Positions 26,868-35,421 of a DNA stretch of 64,000 nt are shown here, piece by piece. The stretch's first letter is position 1, and the number at the start of each line of letters is the position of its first letter. A program made the translations under genes and the position numbers. The notes beneath the pieces were generated by a model. The model had not been told where the DNA came from, made no database searches, and was given only the letters and a program-made list of their open reading frames with translations. Location: the NCBI GenBank assembly GCA_030431525.1, contig JAUIJC010000013.1, forward strand, positions 1-64,000. Direction: 5' to 3'. This DNA is from Bacteroidia bacterium (GTDB lineage: Bacteria > Bacteroidota > Bacteroidia > Cytophagales > JAAEPT01).

Positions 26868-29800
26868 ATGAGGTTTTTTTCCCTGATTCTCTTCTTGCTA
26901 TTATCTCTTAATGGAGTGGTGGGCTTTGCCCAGCAATCGCAGAAGACCTTTGGCAAGAACCGTGTTCAGCACCACGATTTTGAGTGGAAGTTCATTAGCA
27001 CCAAGAATTTTTACGTCTACTACTATTTAGGGGGAACGGAGCTTGCGCACAATACGGCTCGCTATGCCGAGGAGGACTTTGGCAGAATCACCGATTTGCT
27101 GGGCTATGTGCCTTATGCCAAGACGACCATTATCCTCTATAATTCCAAGTCCGATATGCAGCAGAGTAACATCGGCTTGCAGAATAAGAATTATGTGGGC
27201 GGTGAGACGGACCTGTTAAAATCGAAAATCGAGATTGCTTTTGAGGGAAGCCAAGTGGAATTGCAGCGTCAGGTGAGCTATAAGATTTCGGAAATGCTCG
27301 TCAATCTGATGATGTATGGTGGCTCGCTCAAGGACATGGTCCAGAACTCCTATTTGATGCATGTTCCGGATTGGTTTACCAAAGGTGCAGCGTCCTATAT
27401 AGCTTACGGCTGGGAGCCAGAGATGAATGACTACGTCAAGGATTTGGTGCTTAAGCAGGGCAAGGAACCGTCCCGATTGGTCGGGGAGGAGGCGATTATT
27501 GTAGGGCAGTCCATGTGGAATTTTATTGCCGATCGGTATGGCCCCGAAAATGTCTCCAACATTTTAAACCTCTGTCGGATAGTGCGGAATGCGCAAATGA
27601 GTGTGTCCAGTTCGCTGGGCGTGCCCTATGACCAGTTTTTGGAGGAATGGAAGGTGTACTACCGTGAGAAATTGCTCATTGAGGGAGGGCTCCGCGAGTT
27701 TTCTGACAAGGATTTGCGCCTGAGAAGATTTAATAAAAGGGGCTATCGCTATAATAGTATTGCGTTCAGTCCGGATTCCGCTTTGATGGCTTATACCGAA
27801 AACCGAAACGGTCGCTATCAGGTGGTGGTCTATGACTTTGCGAAGGACAAGAAAAAGGTTGTTTACCGAAGGGAACACCGCCGTCCAGAGGGCGAGGCCG
27901 ACCTAAAAATTCCTTTGGTGGCTTGGGCGTCTAACAATGAGTTGGGCATCATCGCGACCAAAAAGGGAAAGCCTTATTACATCCTTAAAAATCTCAAAAC
28001 GGGAAAAAAGGAGAAAAAGGAGTTTGTCACTTTTGATGACATTCTTGCCTTTGATTTCAATGGTAAGGCTGGGCGTGACCGCATGATGGTGCTGAGTGCT
28101 ACTCAGAATGGCTGGAGTGACATTTATGTTTATCAGCCAGAAACGAACAAGGCTGAGCGTCTGACCAAGGACTTGTATGATGATTTTGATCCACGGTATT
28201 TGCCTTCAGGCAAACTGGTGTTTAGCTCCAATCGTCCTGCTGATACCTTAGGTTTTTATGGAACCTATGATGAAATCGTGGATCAATACGACTTGTTCGT
28301 GTATGACCTGAAGGCCCCAAATGGCAAGGAGCTCGAGCGTTTGACGCGTACTCCATACAATGAGCGTTATCCAACACCTTTGGATGATAAATCGATTGTT
28401 TTCTTGGCAGATCGCTTACACAATCGTCAGGTATATAAGTTGGAGTTTGGTGGACAAAAGGCCGAACAAATCACCAATTTCCATCAGAATGTACGCAGGG
28501 TCGGAGTCACTTCATCAGGGCAATTTGCCTATGTTCTTCGAAAGGATGGCCGTCAGTTTATTTTCTGTGAGGAGCAGTTCAACTTCGAGAAGACTTACGG
28601 AAGTTATCCATTGACTTTTGTGGAGGAGACTCAGAAGCAAAAGGGCATTGATGAAAAGTCGAAGGAGGAGGCTTTGCAAGAATTGGAAGGGCTGGATCTC
28701 GGGCTTTTCCGTTTTGAATCGGATACCGCCCGTAAGATTTCACCAGCAGATTCTGCTGCCATGGCCAAGGCTCAGCAGGAGAAAAAGTTGAAAATCAGTA
28801 TGCCTCGGGATTACCAAGGCATGTTTGGAATCGACTATGTGGTGTCTTCCTTGTTGGTGGACCAGCTTCGTGGCGTGGGTGTCCTTTTTGAGTCGAGGAT
28901 GTCAGACATGTTTGGCAACCATACACTGAGTCCTACCGTCTTCATGTTGACGGATTTGCGAAGCAGCAGCTTCCAAATGGAGTACTGGTATCTGAAACGC
29001 CGGAATGATTTTGCGGTGCGTTATGACCGCTATAATGTATTTGCCTTTGAGGATGTTTCGGTAAAAAACTATGTGCGAACTACCGTAGAGGTGGAAGCTT
29101 CCAAGCCTTTGTCCGATGTTGCACGGGTTTCCTTGATTCCAAATCTTCAGCTCGGCAGGGCTGCTGAGTTGCATCCGCAGTTATCCCAGCAGGTCGTCAA
29201 GCAAAACTATTTTGGTCTGCGTGGGGAGTTTGTCTATGACAACACCTTGGAGCACGGCCGAAACATGTTGGAGGGTACCCGCATCCGTTTAATGGCCCAA
29301 CAGAATTTTGCTTCCAGCCAAGAGAGTTTTGGCCGATTTGATGTGGATATCCGCCGTTATCAGCGGATTTACAAGGAAATGGTGTTGGCCGTGCGAGGCA
29401 GCTATGGACAGTTTTTTGGTCCAAGCCCAAAGAATTTCCTTTTGGGAGGCATGGACAACTGGCTTTTCGCCAATACTAATTATGAAGGCGAGAACAATCC
29501 ACTGAACACGAACAATGAGGTAGCCGTCTCAAATCTGGATTTGATTTACAACCAGTATGTGACCAACCTGAGGGGCTTCCGTTACAACGAGCGTTGGGGC
29601 ACCAAGTATTTGCTCTTTAACGCTGAGGTTCGGGCACCCGTGGCACGCCTTCTTTATCGTGGTCCTATCAAGTCAACCTTCTTCAGGAACTTGCAATTGG
29701 TTGGCTTCTACGACATCGGAAGTGTGTGGGATGGCGTAAACCCATTCAACCAAGAGAATTCCTTCAATACCTCGGTGGAGAGCGAACCTGGTTTTGAATA

Positions 29801-29960
29801 CAAGGTGGTCAACTACCGGAACCCTTTCCTATCGAGTTACGGGGTTGGCTTCCGCTCAATGATTTTGGGCTATTACATCAAGCTCGATGCAGCTTGGGGC
29901 ATAGAGGATTATGTGGTGAATAAGCCACGACTACACTTTACGTTTGGATACGATTTTTAA
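26868..29960 (+). CDS. Peptidase-MA-like / TolB-type propeller / outer-membrane barrel fusion protein
   Basis: 1030 residues with a signal peptide (MRFFSLILFLLLSLNGVVGFAQ). Residues about 30-265 resemble the peptidase MA-like domain, but where active members have HExxH the sequence reads VPDWFTKGAASYIAYG, so it is probably non-catalytic. Residues about 290-590 contain TolB/PD40-type repeats (YNSIAFSPDSALMAYTE, FDPRYLPSGKLVFSSNRP, ERYPTPLDDKSIVFLADR). From about 640 to the end there is a beta-barrel-like region ending LHFTFGYDF, resembling Omp85/surface-antigen barrels (FLLGGMDNWLF, NLRGFRYNERWGTKYLLFN). It is probably an outer-membrane protein with a periplasmic propeller. The function is unknown. 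Confidence 0.75.
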   Translation: MRFFSLILFLLLSLNGVVGFAQQSQKTFGKNRVQHHDFEWKFISTKNFYVYYYLGGTELAHNTARYAEEDFGRITDLLGYVPYAKTTIILYNSKSDMQQSNIGLQNKNYVGGETDLLKSKIEIAFEGSQVELQRQVSYKISEMLVNLMMYGGSLKDMVQNSYLMHVPDWFTKGAASYIAYGWEPEMNDYVKDLVLKQGKEPSRLVGEEAIIVGQSMWNFIADRYGPENVSNILNLCRIVRNAQMSVSSSLGVPYDQFLEEWKVYYREKLLIEGGLREFSDKDLRLRRFNKRGYRYNSIAFSPDSALMAYTENRNGRYQVVVYDFAKDKKKVVYRREHRRPEGEADLKIPLVAWASNNELGIIATKKGKPYYILKNLKTGKKEKKEFVTFDDILAFDFNGKAGRDRMMVLSATQNGWSDIYVYQPETNKAERLTKDLYDDFDPRYLPSGKLVFSSNRPADTLGFYGTYDEIVDQYDLFVYDLKAPNGKELERLTRTPYNERYPTPLDDKSIVFLADRLHNRQVYKLEFGGQKAEQITNFHQNVRRVGVTSSGQFAYVLRKDGRQFIFCEEQFNFEKTYGSYPLTFVEETQKQKGIDEKSKEEALQELEGLDLGLFRFESDTARKISPADSAAMAKAQQEKKLKISMPRDYQGMFGIDYVVSSLLVDQLRGVGVLFESRMSDMFGNHTLSPTVFMLTDLRSSSFQMEYWYLKRRNDFAVRYDRYNVFAFEDVSVKNYVRTTVEVEASKPLSDVARVSLIPNLQLGRAAELHPQLSQQVVKQNYFGLRGEFVYDNTLEHGRNMLEGTRIRLMAQQNFASSQESFGRFDVDIRRYQRIYKEMVLAVRGSYGQFFGPSPKNFLLGGMDNWLFANTNYEGENNPLNTNNEVAVSNLDLIYNQYVTNLRGFRYNERWGTKYLLFNAEVRAPVARLLYRGPIKSTFFRNLQLVGFYDIGSVWDGVNPFNQENSFNTSVESEPGFEYKVVNYRNPFLSSYGVGFRSMILGYYIKLDAAWGIEDYVVNKPRLHFTFGYDF

Positions 29961-29992
29961 GTTTTGAGTATGGAATATTGAGTAGAGTCTAC

Positions 29993-30154
29993 TCAATATT
30001 CCTTCGTATCCTCAATCACGTATCTTTCCCTTTCAGGAGCTTCCATTCGATATTTCGTGCTTTTTTTCTTGCTGGTGCTGCCACAAGGTTTGCATGAGGT
30101 GGCTACTAGGGAGCTTGCAGCTACAAAGGCGAGGCTAATGGCGAGTTTTTTCAT
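29993..30154 (-). CDS. Tiny lipoprotein (53 aa)
   Basis: Translated directly from the minus strand: MKKLAISLAFVAASSLVATSC, then KPCGSTSKKKSTKYRMEAPE and a short acidic tail. The N-terminus is a lipoprotein signal peptide with Cys21 as the acylation site. A second cysteine follows three residues later. The mature part is only 33 residues and strongly basic at first. It resembles the small lipoproteins at 30758-30880 and 37780-37962. Function unknown. Confidence 0.6.
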   Translation of the reverse strand: MKKLAISLAFVAASSLVATSCKPCGSTSKKKSTKYRMEAPERERYVIEDTKEY

Positions 30155-30310
30155 TGCGTAATAAACGACTGGTTTTTAGATAGTTTAACGGGGAAGCTGA
30201 TGTAATGTTTTCGCGGTTTGTTCAAACTATTCAGTTTACGAAAAGTTAACATTGGCTTGGCGGTAGGGTTACAGAGGGGCTGCAACTTGCAGTAAACCCT
30301 TAGGAATAAG

Positions 30311-30673
30311 ATGAAACCTGTTACGGATGGAAGGGCGCCTTTCTGGCAAGTAGAAGGACTTCTGCTGATTTTGCTCTTGGTGGGTGGTCTTTTGGTGTTG
30401 TTTTCCTCTTGCATGATGAAGGAGAAAGTTGAGTGTGCTCCTGAAATGGAAGAGGTGCAAGAACAAAAGGCCGAATTGGAGAAAGCCAGAGCACTTTATC
30501 AAAAGAGCCCAGTGCGGATATATCGTTACAATTATTACCAGAAGGTAAAAATGGCTGCATCCACTTTGGACCAGTACACTGGTTGCATCGGAGAGGAGGA
30601 GGTAGCCCAAGAACACTATCGCATTTGGGCGAATTATTATGAAGATTTAGGGGCGGCAGCTTTATTGCCCTAA
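30311..30673 (+). CDS. Short membrane-anchored hypothetical protein
   Basis: 120 residues. Residues 15-33 form one hydrophobic segment (VEGLLLILLLVGGLLVLFSSC), possibly a membrane anchor or lipoprotein signal; then comes a charged helical part (EMEEVQEQKAELEKARALYQ). No family recognised. The start at 30311 is the only ATG before the hydrophobic segment. It is followed by a terminator. Confidence 0.5.
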   Translation: MKPVTDGRAPFWQVEGLLLILLLVGGLLVLFSSCMMKEKVECAPEMEEVQEQKAELEKARALYQKSPVRIYRYNYYQKVKMAASTLDQYTGCIGEEEVAQEHYRIWANYYEDLGAAALLP

Positions 30674-30692
30674 CTTTTTTTGGTTGGAAAAA

Positions 30693-30728
30693 TGAAAAGG
30701 TCATGGTTTAAAACCCATGACCTTTTGT
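30693..30728 (+). terminator. Rho-independent terminator
   Basis: Stem AAAAGGTCATGG / CCATGACCTTTT with a short AT-rich loop, 20 bp after the stop codon of the preceding small gene. Confidence 0.8.
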
Positions 30729-30757
30729 TGTTTTTAGTGGTTTGAGACAGATAAAAA

Positions 30758-30880
30758 TCACTTCCATTTTTTGTACGGACAACTCTGTTTGCTTTTGGAT
30801 ATAGAGGTTTTTTTGCTGCAAGAAGCAAGGGTGAAACTTAGAGTTCCGGCAATCAGCATAAGAGTAACGAATTGACGCAT
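30758..30880 (-). CDS. Tiny lipoprotein (40 aa) with C-P-Y motif
   Basis: Using the ATG at 30880: MRQFVTLMLIAGTLSFTLAS, then Cys21 and SKKTSISKSKQSCPYKKWK. A canonical lipobox (TLASC) is followed by a basic 19-residue mature peptide with a second Cys in SCPYK. The open frame continues upstream but without signal-peptide character. It resembles the product of 37780-37962 (SACPAYN). Confidence 0.6.
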   Translation of the reverse strand: MRQFVTLMLIAGTLSFTLASCSKKTSISKSKQSCPYKKWK

Positions 30881-31127
30881 AAGGAATAATGTTTTTTTCA
30901 GAATGTCGCTATGGAAGCAAAAATCGATGCGAAATAGTTTCCTGCTGAAGCATTTCGTTGGGATGTGATTTTTTCTGGATGAAAGAATAGTGCCTTCAGA
31001 CGGGCTGAGGGGAGATTTTGTTAAAAACTTCAATTTTTTTCAGAAGGGACTAGGGGTGTTTTCGGTTTGGTGCGTCTTGGTTGTGTAAGCGCTACAGAAA
31101 ATCGATGAAGACTTAGATTCCCTTGTG

Positions 31128-32342
31128 ATGAAGATGATTTCCTCCTTACGATTCATGCTTTCCCTGCTTTTGGCAGGAAGCTCGATGATGGCATTTGCCC
31201 AAAACGATTCAGATTCTACCAAAAAGTCTGACAACCTTCAGTTGTTCGGGCTCTACAACCAAACTGGCGGGGATATCCGCTATCCTCAACTTGGTGCCTT
31301 GGGCAACCGCGTTGATGGCGAGTTCAGCTCAGTACAAATTGGCGGTGTGTTTAACCAAGTCGGCAAAGATGTCGATGGTTTTCAGCTTGCTGGTTTTGTG
31401 AACCAAAATGGCGGGGCTTTTTACGGAGCTCAGTTTTCAGGACTCTATAACCAAGTGGCTGATTCCGTAAATGGCTTCCAAGCCACAGGATTGGTAAACA
31501 ATGTCGGTGGAAGGCTGGACGGTTTCCAAGGAGCTGGACTTGCAAACCTTGCCTTGGATTCGGCCAGAGGGGTTCAGGCATCTGGAATTTTCAACTTTAA
31601 CAAAGGTTTGAACGGTGCCCAAATGGCCGGAGTGTTCAACCAATCGGAAGCTGTCAGGGGCATCCAAATGGCTGGGGTATTCAATCACGCCACAGACTTG
31701 GATGGCGCCCAAATCTCAGGCGTATGCAACCTTTCGCGGGGAACGGTGGACGGATTCCAATTGGCCGGTGTGCTGAACATTGCCAAAAAGTTGAAAGGTG
31801 TGCAGTTGGGTGTCATCAATGTGGTGGACACCGTGGAGAGTGGTGCGCCGATTGGCATCGTCAATATTGTACGCCGAGGTGGTCTTCATTCCTTTGGCCT
31901 TTCGGCCAATGAGGTGACCCAAATCAACGCGCATTTCCGATTAGGAACAAAGGCCTTTTTCACTTCCGTGTTGGCGGGAACAGGCTATGCCAACGACCGC
32001 ATGGTGACTACAGCTGGACTTGGCTTGGGTCACATCTTCACCTTGAGCGAACGTTCTGGGCTGATGCTGGAGGGAAGTTGCAGTTACCTGTTTGACGATG
32101 GCTGGCCATTTGGTCAGGAGAATGGCACCACCAATTTGCTCAATAAATTGGCCCTCAGCTACAACTATAACCTTGGTGGAAACACGACCCTCTATCTCGG
32201 TCCTGTGGTGAATGTCCATGTGTGGGATGCCACCAATGAGGGTTATACGCCAGTTGCTCCTTACACGTTTTTTGATGAGACCTCAAGCCAAGGCCTTCGG
32301 GTGCAAGGCTGGGTTGGAGGCACCGCCGGAATCATGTTCTAA
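31128..32342 (+). CDS. LA_2272-type surface repeat protein
   Basis: 404 residues from the ATG at 31128 (a second ATG lies one codon before, at 31125), with signal peptide MKMISSLRFMLSLLLAGSSM ... AFAQ. Residues about 38-240 consist of roughly twelve 15-16-residue repeats of pattern [AS]-G-[VL]-x-N-x(7-9)-G-x-Q-[LMA], for example AGVFNQSEAVRGIQM and SGVCNLSRGTVDGFQL. The remaining 150 residues look like an outer-membrane barrel (LGLGHIFTLSERSGLMLEG ... GGTAGIMF). I place it in the LA_2272/LA_2273 surface-repeat family named from Leptospira. It shares its repeat with the STN protein at 35422-36939. Confidence 0.72.
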   Translation: MKMISSLRFMLSLLLAGSSMMAFAQNDSDSTKKSDNLQLFGLYNQTGGDIRYPQLGALGNRVDGEFSSVQIGGVFNQVGKDVDGFQLAGFVNQNGGAFYGAQFSGLYNQVADSVNGFQATGLVNNVGGRLDGFQGAGLANLALDSARGVQASGIFNFNKGLNGAQMAGVFNQSEAVRGIQMAGVFNHATDLDGAQISGVCNLSRGTVDGFQLAGVLNIAKKLKGVQLGVINVVDTVESGAPIGIVNIVRRGGLHSFGLSANEVTQINAHFRLGTKAFFTSVLAGTGYANDRMVTTAGLGLGHIFTLSERSGLMLEGSCSYLFDDGWPFGQENGTTNLLNKLALSYNYNLGGNTTLYLGPVVNVHVWDATNEGYTPVAPYTFFDETSSQGLRVQGWVGGTAGIMF

Positions 32343-32386
32343 TTAACGAGGATAGAAATCACCTCAATTAACACATCAATTGATTT

Positions 32387-32543
32387 TTAACCACGGAGAA
32401 TGGGAGGAAAGGAGCAGATGATGGTTTCGAGGAGGAGAGGCAAAGCCTCAAGAGGATTGGGAGATACTTATAGCTCCTCCACATGATAAACCTCTCCTTT
32501 TTGAACAATATGAGCCTCCTTTCCTCCTTCTCTCCGTGGTTAA
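32387..32543. repeat. CCACGGAG-type intergenic inverted repeat, copy 1
   Basis: The left arm begins TTAACCACGGAGAATGGGAG, and the right arm ends with its inverse, CTCTCCGTGGTTAA. Arms are about 28 bp, rich in GGAGGAAAGG / CCTTTCCTCC. The centre is about 100 bp and itself purine/pyrimidine-skewed. It fills the gap between the repeat-protein gene and the DUF2807 gene. Confidence 0.88.
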
Positions 32544-32591
32544 AAAAACGACTTTCTTACTTCTCAAATCTTACTTCTAAATTTCAAATCC

Positions 32592-33395
32592 ATGAAAAAG
32601 TTTTCAAACAACCTCAGTGCCCTCGTGGTCGCATCATTTTTCACCTTTTTGTTTAGTTCTTGCGGAGATAACGGTCTTTGCAAACGAGGTAAAGGCGGTG
32701 AAGTCGTTCGGGAAATCGACCTCGAATCCGTTACTGCCATTGAGGCAAATGGTTCCTTTGATGTCGTGGTCATGTACGGTGACGAGCAAAAAATCGAGGC
32801 CATTGGCAATGATAACATCATTCAGGAGCTCAATACTTCGGTGTCCAACGGCCTCTGGAAAGTGGAGCTGAATGGTGGATGCTATCGCAAATTTGACCTT
32901 GAGGTGCGCATTACTTCCCCAAGGATAAATTCATTGGCGAGCCGTGGTTCGGGCGATTTAAAAGTGAAATCTTTGTCGAGCGACTTGGAAAGCCTGAAGT
33001 TGAAATCTACTGGAAGCGGTGAGCTTACTGGCGATGTTGATGTAATGGTGAATGGAAATGCGGAAATCATTTCCACCGGTAGCGGAGGCATTGAGTGGGA
33101 TGGATTGTCTGCCGACGAGCTTGAAGTGGAAGTTACCGGTAGCGGTGATGTGGAAATCAACCGAGGTGCTGTGGCTGACCAAGATGTAGTGGTGACGGGC
33201 TCAGGAAATTACGAGGCCTATGGCCTAAACAGCGAGGAGGCCAAAGTGAAAGTGACGGGTTCAGGCAATGCCTTGGTGAATGTGGATACGGAATTGAAAG
33301 CAACTATCCGAGGTAGTGGCGATATTCGTTACAAAGGAAATCCGGCCCTTTACATTGAGGAGGATTCAGGCTCTGGCCAAGTGCAGAAAAAGTAA
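32592..33395 (+). CDS. DUF2807 (head-GIN) lipoprotein
   Basis: 267 residues, with lipoprotein signal MKKFSNNLSALVVASFFTFL followed by FSSC (acylation at about Cys24). The mature region is a right-handed beta-structure of about twelve short repeats ending in GSG or TGSG (ASRGSGDLKVKS, KSTGSGELTGD, VTGSGDVEINR). This is typical of the DUF2807 putative auto-transporter adhesin/head-GIN family. Presumably surface- or periplasm-exposed; the role is unknown. It sits just upstream of the ECF sigma gene, within the surface-protein cluster. Confidence 0.86.
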   Translation: MKKFSNNLSALVVASFFTFLFSSCGDNGLCKRGKGGEVVREIDLESVTAIEANGSFDVVVMYGDEQKIEAIGNDNIIQELNTSVSNGLWKVELNGGCYRKFDLEVRITSPRINSLASRGSGDLKVKSLSSDLESLKLKSTGSGELTGDVDVMVNGNAEIISTGSGGIEWDGLSADELEVEVTGSGDVEINRGAVADQDVVVTGSGNYEAYGLNSEEAKVKVTGSGNALVNVDTELKATIRGSGDIRYKGNPALYIEEDSGSGQVQKK

Positions 33396-33423
33396 TAGGC
33401 GAAATTTGAGTCTCATTCGGTTC

Positions 33424-33450
33424 CGTAGCGTCGGGTTTTATACCCGACGT
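33424..33450. repeat. Solitary hairpin related to the modular element (CGTCGGGT type)
   Basis: Inverted repeat CGTCGGGT-TTTAT-ACCCGACG preceded by GTAG, directly downstream of the DUF2807 gene. The same module, as CGTCAGGT-TTCAT-ACCTGACG, is hairpin 3 of the element at 49285. Confidence 0.75.
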
Positions 33451-33547
33451 TTTCAAAATGCCCGATTTCAATCCATCGCATCCAAATATGGAACACCGCA
33501 ATGCCTTCCATGAACCATCATCCATCAACTAATAACCTCCACCTCCC

Positions 33548-34159
33548 ATGCTAAACGAGCAACCACAGACCAAAGAGCACCTGCGATGGTGGCGGGCCAT
33601 GCAAGGGGGCGACCAACAAGCCATGAAACGCTTGTTTGAGGCCTATTACCAAGCGCTTTGTGCTTATGCCTTTCGGTGGATGAACAGCCATTCGGCCGTG
33701 GAGGAATTGGTTCAAGACCTGTTTTGCGACCTTTGGGAAAAGCGGGGAAGAAATACCGAGATTCAATCCGTAAAGGCTTATCTGTATCGGTCGGTGCAGA
33801 ATCGTTGCCTTTCGGCCTTGCGTCATCAATCGGTGCGCGAGGTGTATGCCCAGTCCGAAATCAAACGCCATTTGGATGCTGATTTAGCCTCTGATATGAG
33901 GGATTTCGAATTGGAGGATACCATCCAAGAAACGCTTACCAATTTGCCTGACCAATGTCGGATAGTTTTCGAGATGAGTCGGTTTGAGGGGAAGAAATAC
34001 CGAGAGATTGCCGAGGCCTTGGACATCTCCGTGAAGACGGTGGAAAACCACATGGGCAAAGCGTTGAGCCGGTTTCGAACGGTGTTGCAGGATTACCTTC
34101 CGCTCTTCATTCTCTTTTCGGGCTTATTGCCTTTCCTGTTCAAGTCTCTAACTGTATAA
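33548..34159 (+). CDS. ECF-family RNA polymerase sigma factor with hydrophobic C-terminal tail
   Basis: 203 residues. Sigma region 2 spans about residues 25-95 (AYAFRWMNSHSAVEELVQDLFCDLWEKR) and region 4 about 125-180 (IQETLTNLPDQCRIVFEMSRFEGKKYREIAEALDISVKTVENHM). It belongs to the Bacteroidota ECF group that pairs with FecR-type anti-sigma factors. The last 20 residues are strongly hydrophobic (LPLFILFSGLLPFLFKSL), a possible membrane tether. The fecR gene starts 12 bp later on the same strand. Confidence 0.92.
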   Translation: MLNEQPQTKEHLRWWRAMQGGDQQAMKRLFEAYYQALCAYAFRWMNSHSAVEELVQDLFCDLWEKRGRNTEIQSVKAYLYRSVQNRCLSALRHQSVREVYAQSEIKRHLDADLASDMRDFELEDTIQETLTNLPDQCRIVFEMSRFEGKKYREIAEALDISVKTVENHMGKALSRFRTVLQDYLPLFILFSGLLPFLFKSLTV

Positions 34160-34171
34160 CGTGTCGCAATC

Positions 34172-35278
34172 ATGAATCAAACAACCCAAATTGAACAGCT
34201 GGCTCGTTATTTTTCCGGAGAGGCGTCTGCGACCGAACGTGAGCAGGTGGAAGCTTGGCGGGCCGAATCAACCGAGAACCAGCAAATGTTTGACAGCCAT
34301 TTTCTTGCTTGGCAGTTGACGAAACGTGCGGGTGCCAAGAACATCGCTTCACCTTCTTCCTTTAATACCGAAAAGGCGTGGTCCAACATGGAAAAACGCC
34401 TTGGCTTTGAGCCTGAAACCTCGGAAAGCATCGACGAAAAAAAGACCAAAGTCCGAGAAATTGGAGGAGCTTGGAGGGCCTTACGTATGCTTCCCTATGT
34501 CGCAATTTTGGTGGTGGGAATGGGCGGTGGCTTTTGGTTGATAAAGACCATTAATTCCAAAATCGGAGAATTCGATAAGCCTGATATCGTTGAGAACAAG
34601 CAACCCGAAACGGCTCCTGTATTTTCCACCATGAAAATGGGCGAGGACGTTGGTGAGTTGCATTTGGCCGACAATTCAGTGGTGTCATTGCGCCAAGGGG
34701 GAGAGCTTCGTTTCCCACAGAGTTTTGACGGAGAAATCCGAAAAGTGTATTTGACAGGGAGCGCCTTCTTCGAGGTGGAACGCGATACCAACCATCCATT
34801 TGTGGTGGAAACTCCACGAGGTATGGTGCAGGTGTTGGGCACTTCGTTTTATGTCAATGCCGAGAGCTCTGAGCAGTTGGAAGTGACTGTGAAGTCTGGA
34901 AAGGTGGCCGTGTATGCGAACAAAGCCCATTTAGGTCAGCTTAAATCAGCCATTCCAATCGAGGCAGGCCAGCGCGTGGTGGTCAATAAGGAAGGCGTGA
35001 AGTTGGAGACCAACAACGACCCGAATATGCTGGCGTGGAAAAGCAAGGTGTTGCGCTTCCGCAACACGCCATTGCCAGAGGTCATCGGGACGCTTTCAGA
35101 TTATTACCAACGTCCGATTGTGCTGAGCAAGAAGTCTGGTTTGCAGGCTTGCAAGTTCACCGGAAAGTACCGCGATAAACCGCTCCATGTTGTTTTGGAG
35201 AGCTTGGAAACCATTTATGGGGCCAAAATTAAAGAGGAGAAAGGCGTGGTTTACGTGGAGGAAGGGCGTTGTCCTTGA
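34172..35278 (+). CDS. FecR-family anti-sigma factor
   Basis: 368 residues. A cytoplasmic N-terminal domain (about 1-105, QLARYFSGEASATEREQVEAWR) binds the sigma factor in related systems; one membrane helix lies near 108-125 (MLPYVAILVVGMGGGFWLI). The periplasmic FecR domain is at about 150-265 (LADNSVVSLRQGGELRFPQ, GSAFFEVERDTNHPFVVET, VQVLGTSFYV), and the DUF4974-type C-terminus at about 295-365 (FRNTPLPEVIGTLSDYY). It should hold the preceding ECF sigma factor inactive until an envelope signal arrives, normally through the STN domain of an outer-membrane protein. The next gene encodes such an STN domain. Confidence 0.93.
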   Translation: MNQTTQIEQLARYFSGEASATEREQVEAWRAESTENQQMFDSHFLAWQLTKRAGAKNIASPSSFNTEKAWSNMEKRLGFEPETSESIDEKKTKVREIGGAWRALRMLPYVAILVVGMGGGFWLIKTINSKIGEFDKPDIVENKQPETAPVFSTMKMGEDVGELHLADNSVVSLRQGGELRFPQSFDGEIRKVYLTGSAFFEVERDTNHPFVVETPRGMVQVLGTSFYVNAESSEQLEVTVKSGKVAVYANKAHLGQLKSAIPIEAGQRVVVNKEGVKLETNNDPNMLAWKSKVLRFRNTPLPEVIGTLSDYYQRPIVLSKKSGLQACKFTGKYRDKPLHVVLESLETIYGAKIKEEKGVVYVEEGRCP

Positions 35279-35297
35279 TGAAGAAAAAGAGTTATAG

Positions 35298-35411
35298 AAC
35301 CACAGAGGTCACAGAGGAAGGGAGATTAGGAGGCCTCTTATTCTCAAACAATATAGTTGCTGAAGAATGGGGAGTCTCCTAGACCTCCTTTCCTCTGTGA
35401 CCTCTGTGGTT
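35298..35411. repeat. CCACGGAG-type intergenic inverted repeat, copy 2 (divergent)
   Basis: AACCACAGAGGTCACAGAGG at the left and its inverse CCTCTGTGACCTCTGTGGTT at the right, a 20-bp perfect inverted repeat. The inner arms are GGAGATTAGGAGGCCTC-like. It lies between fecR and the STN gene, inside a likely operon. Confidence 0.88.
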
Positions 35412-35421
35412 AATATCCTTA

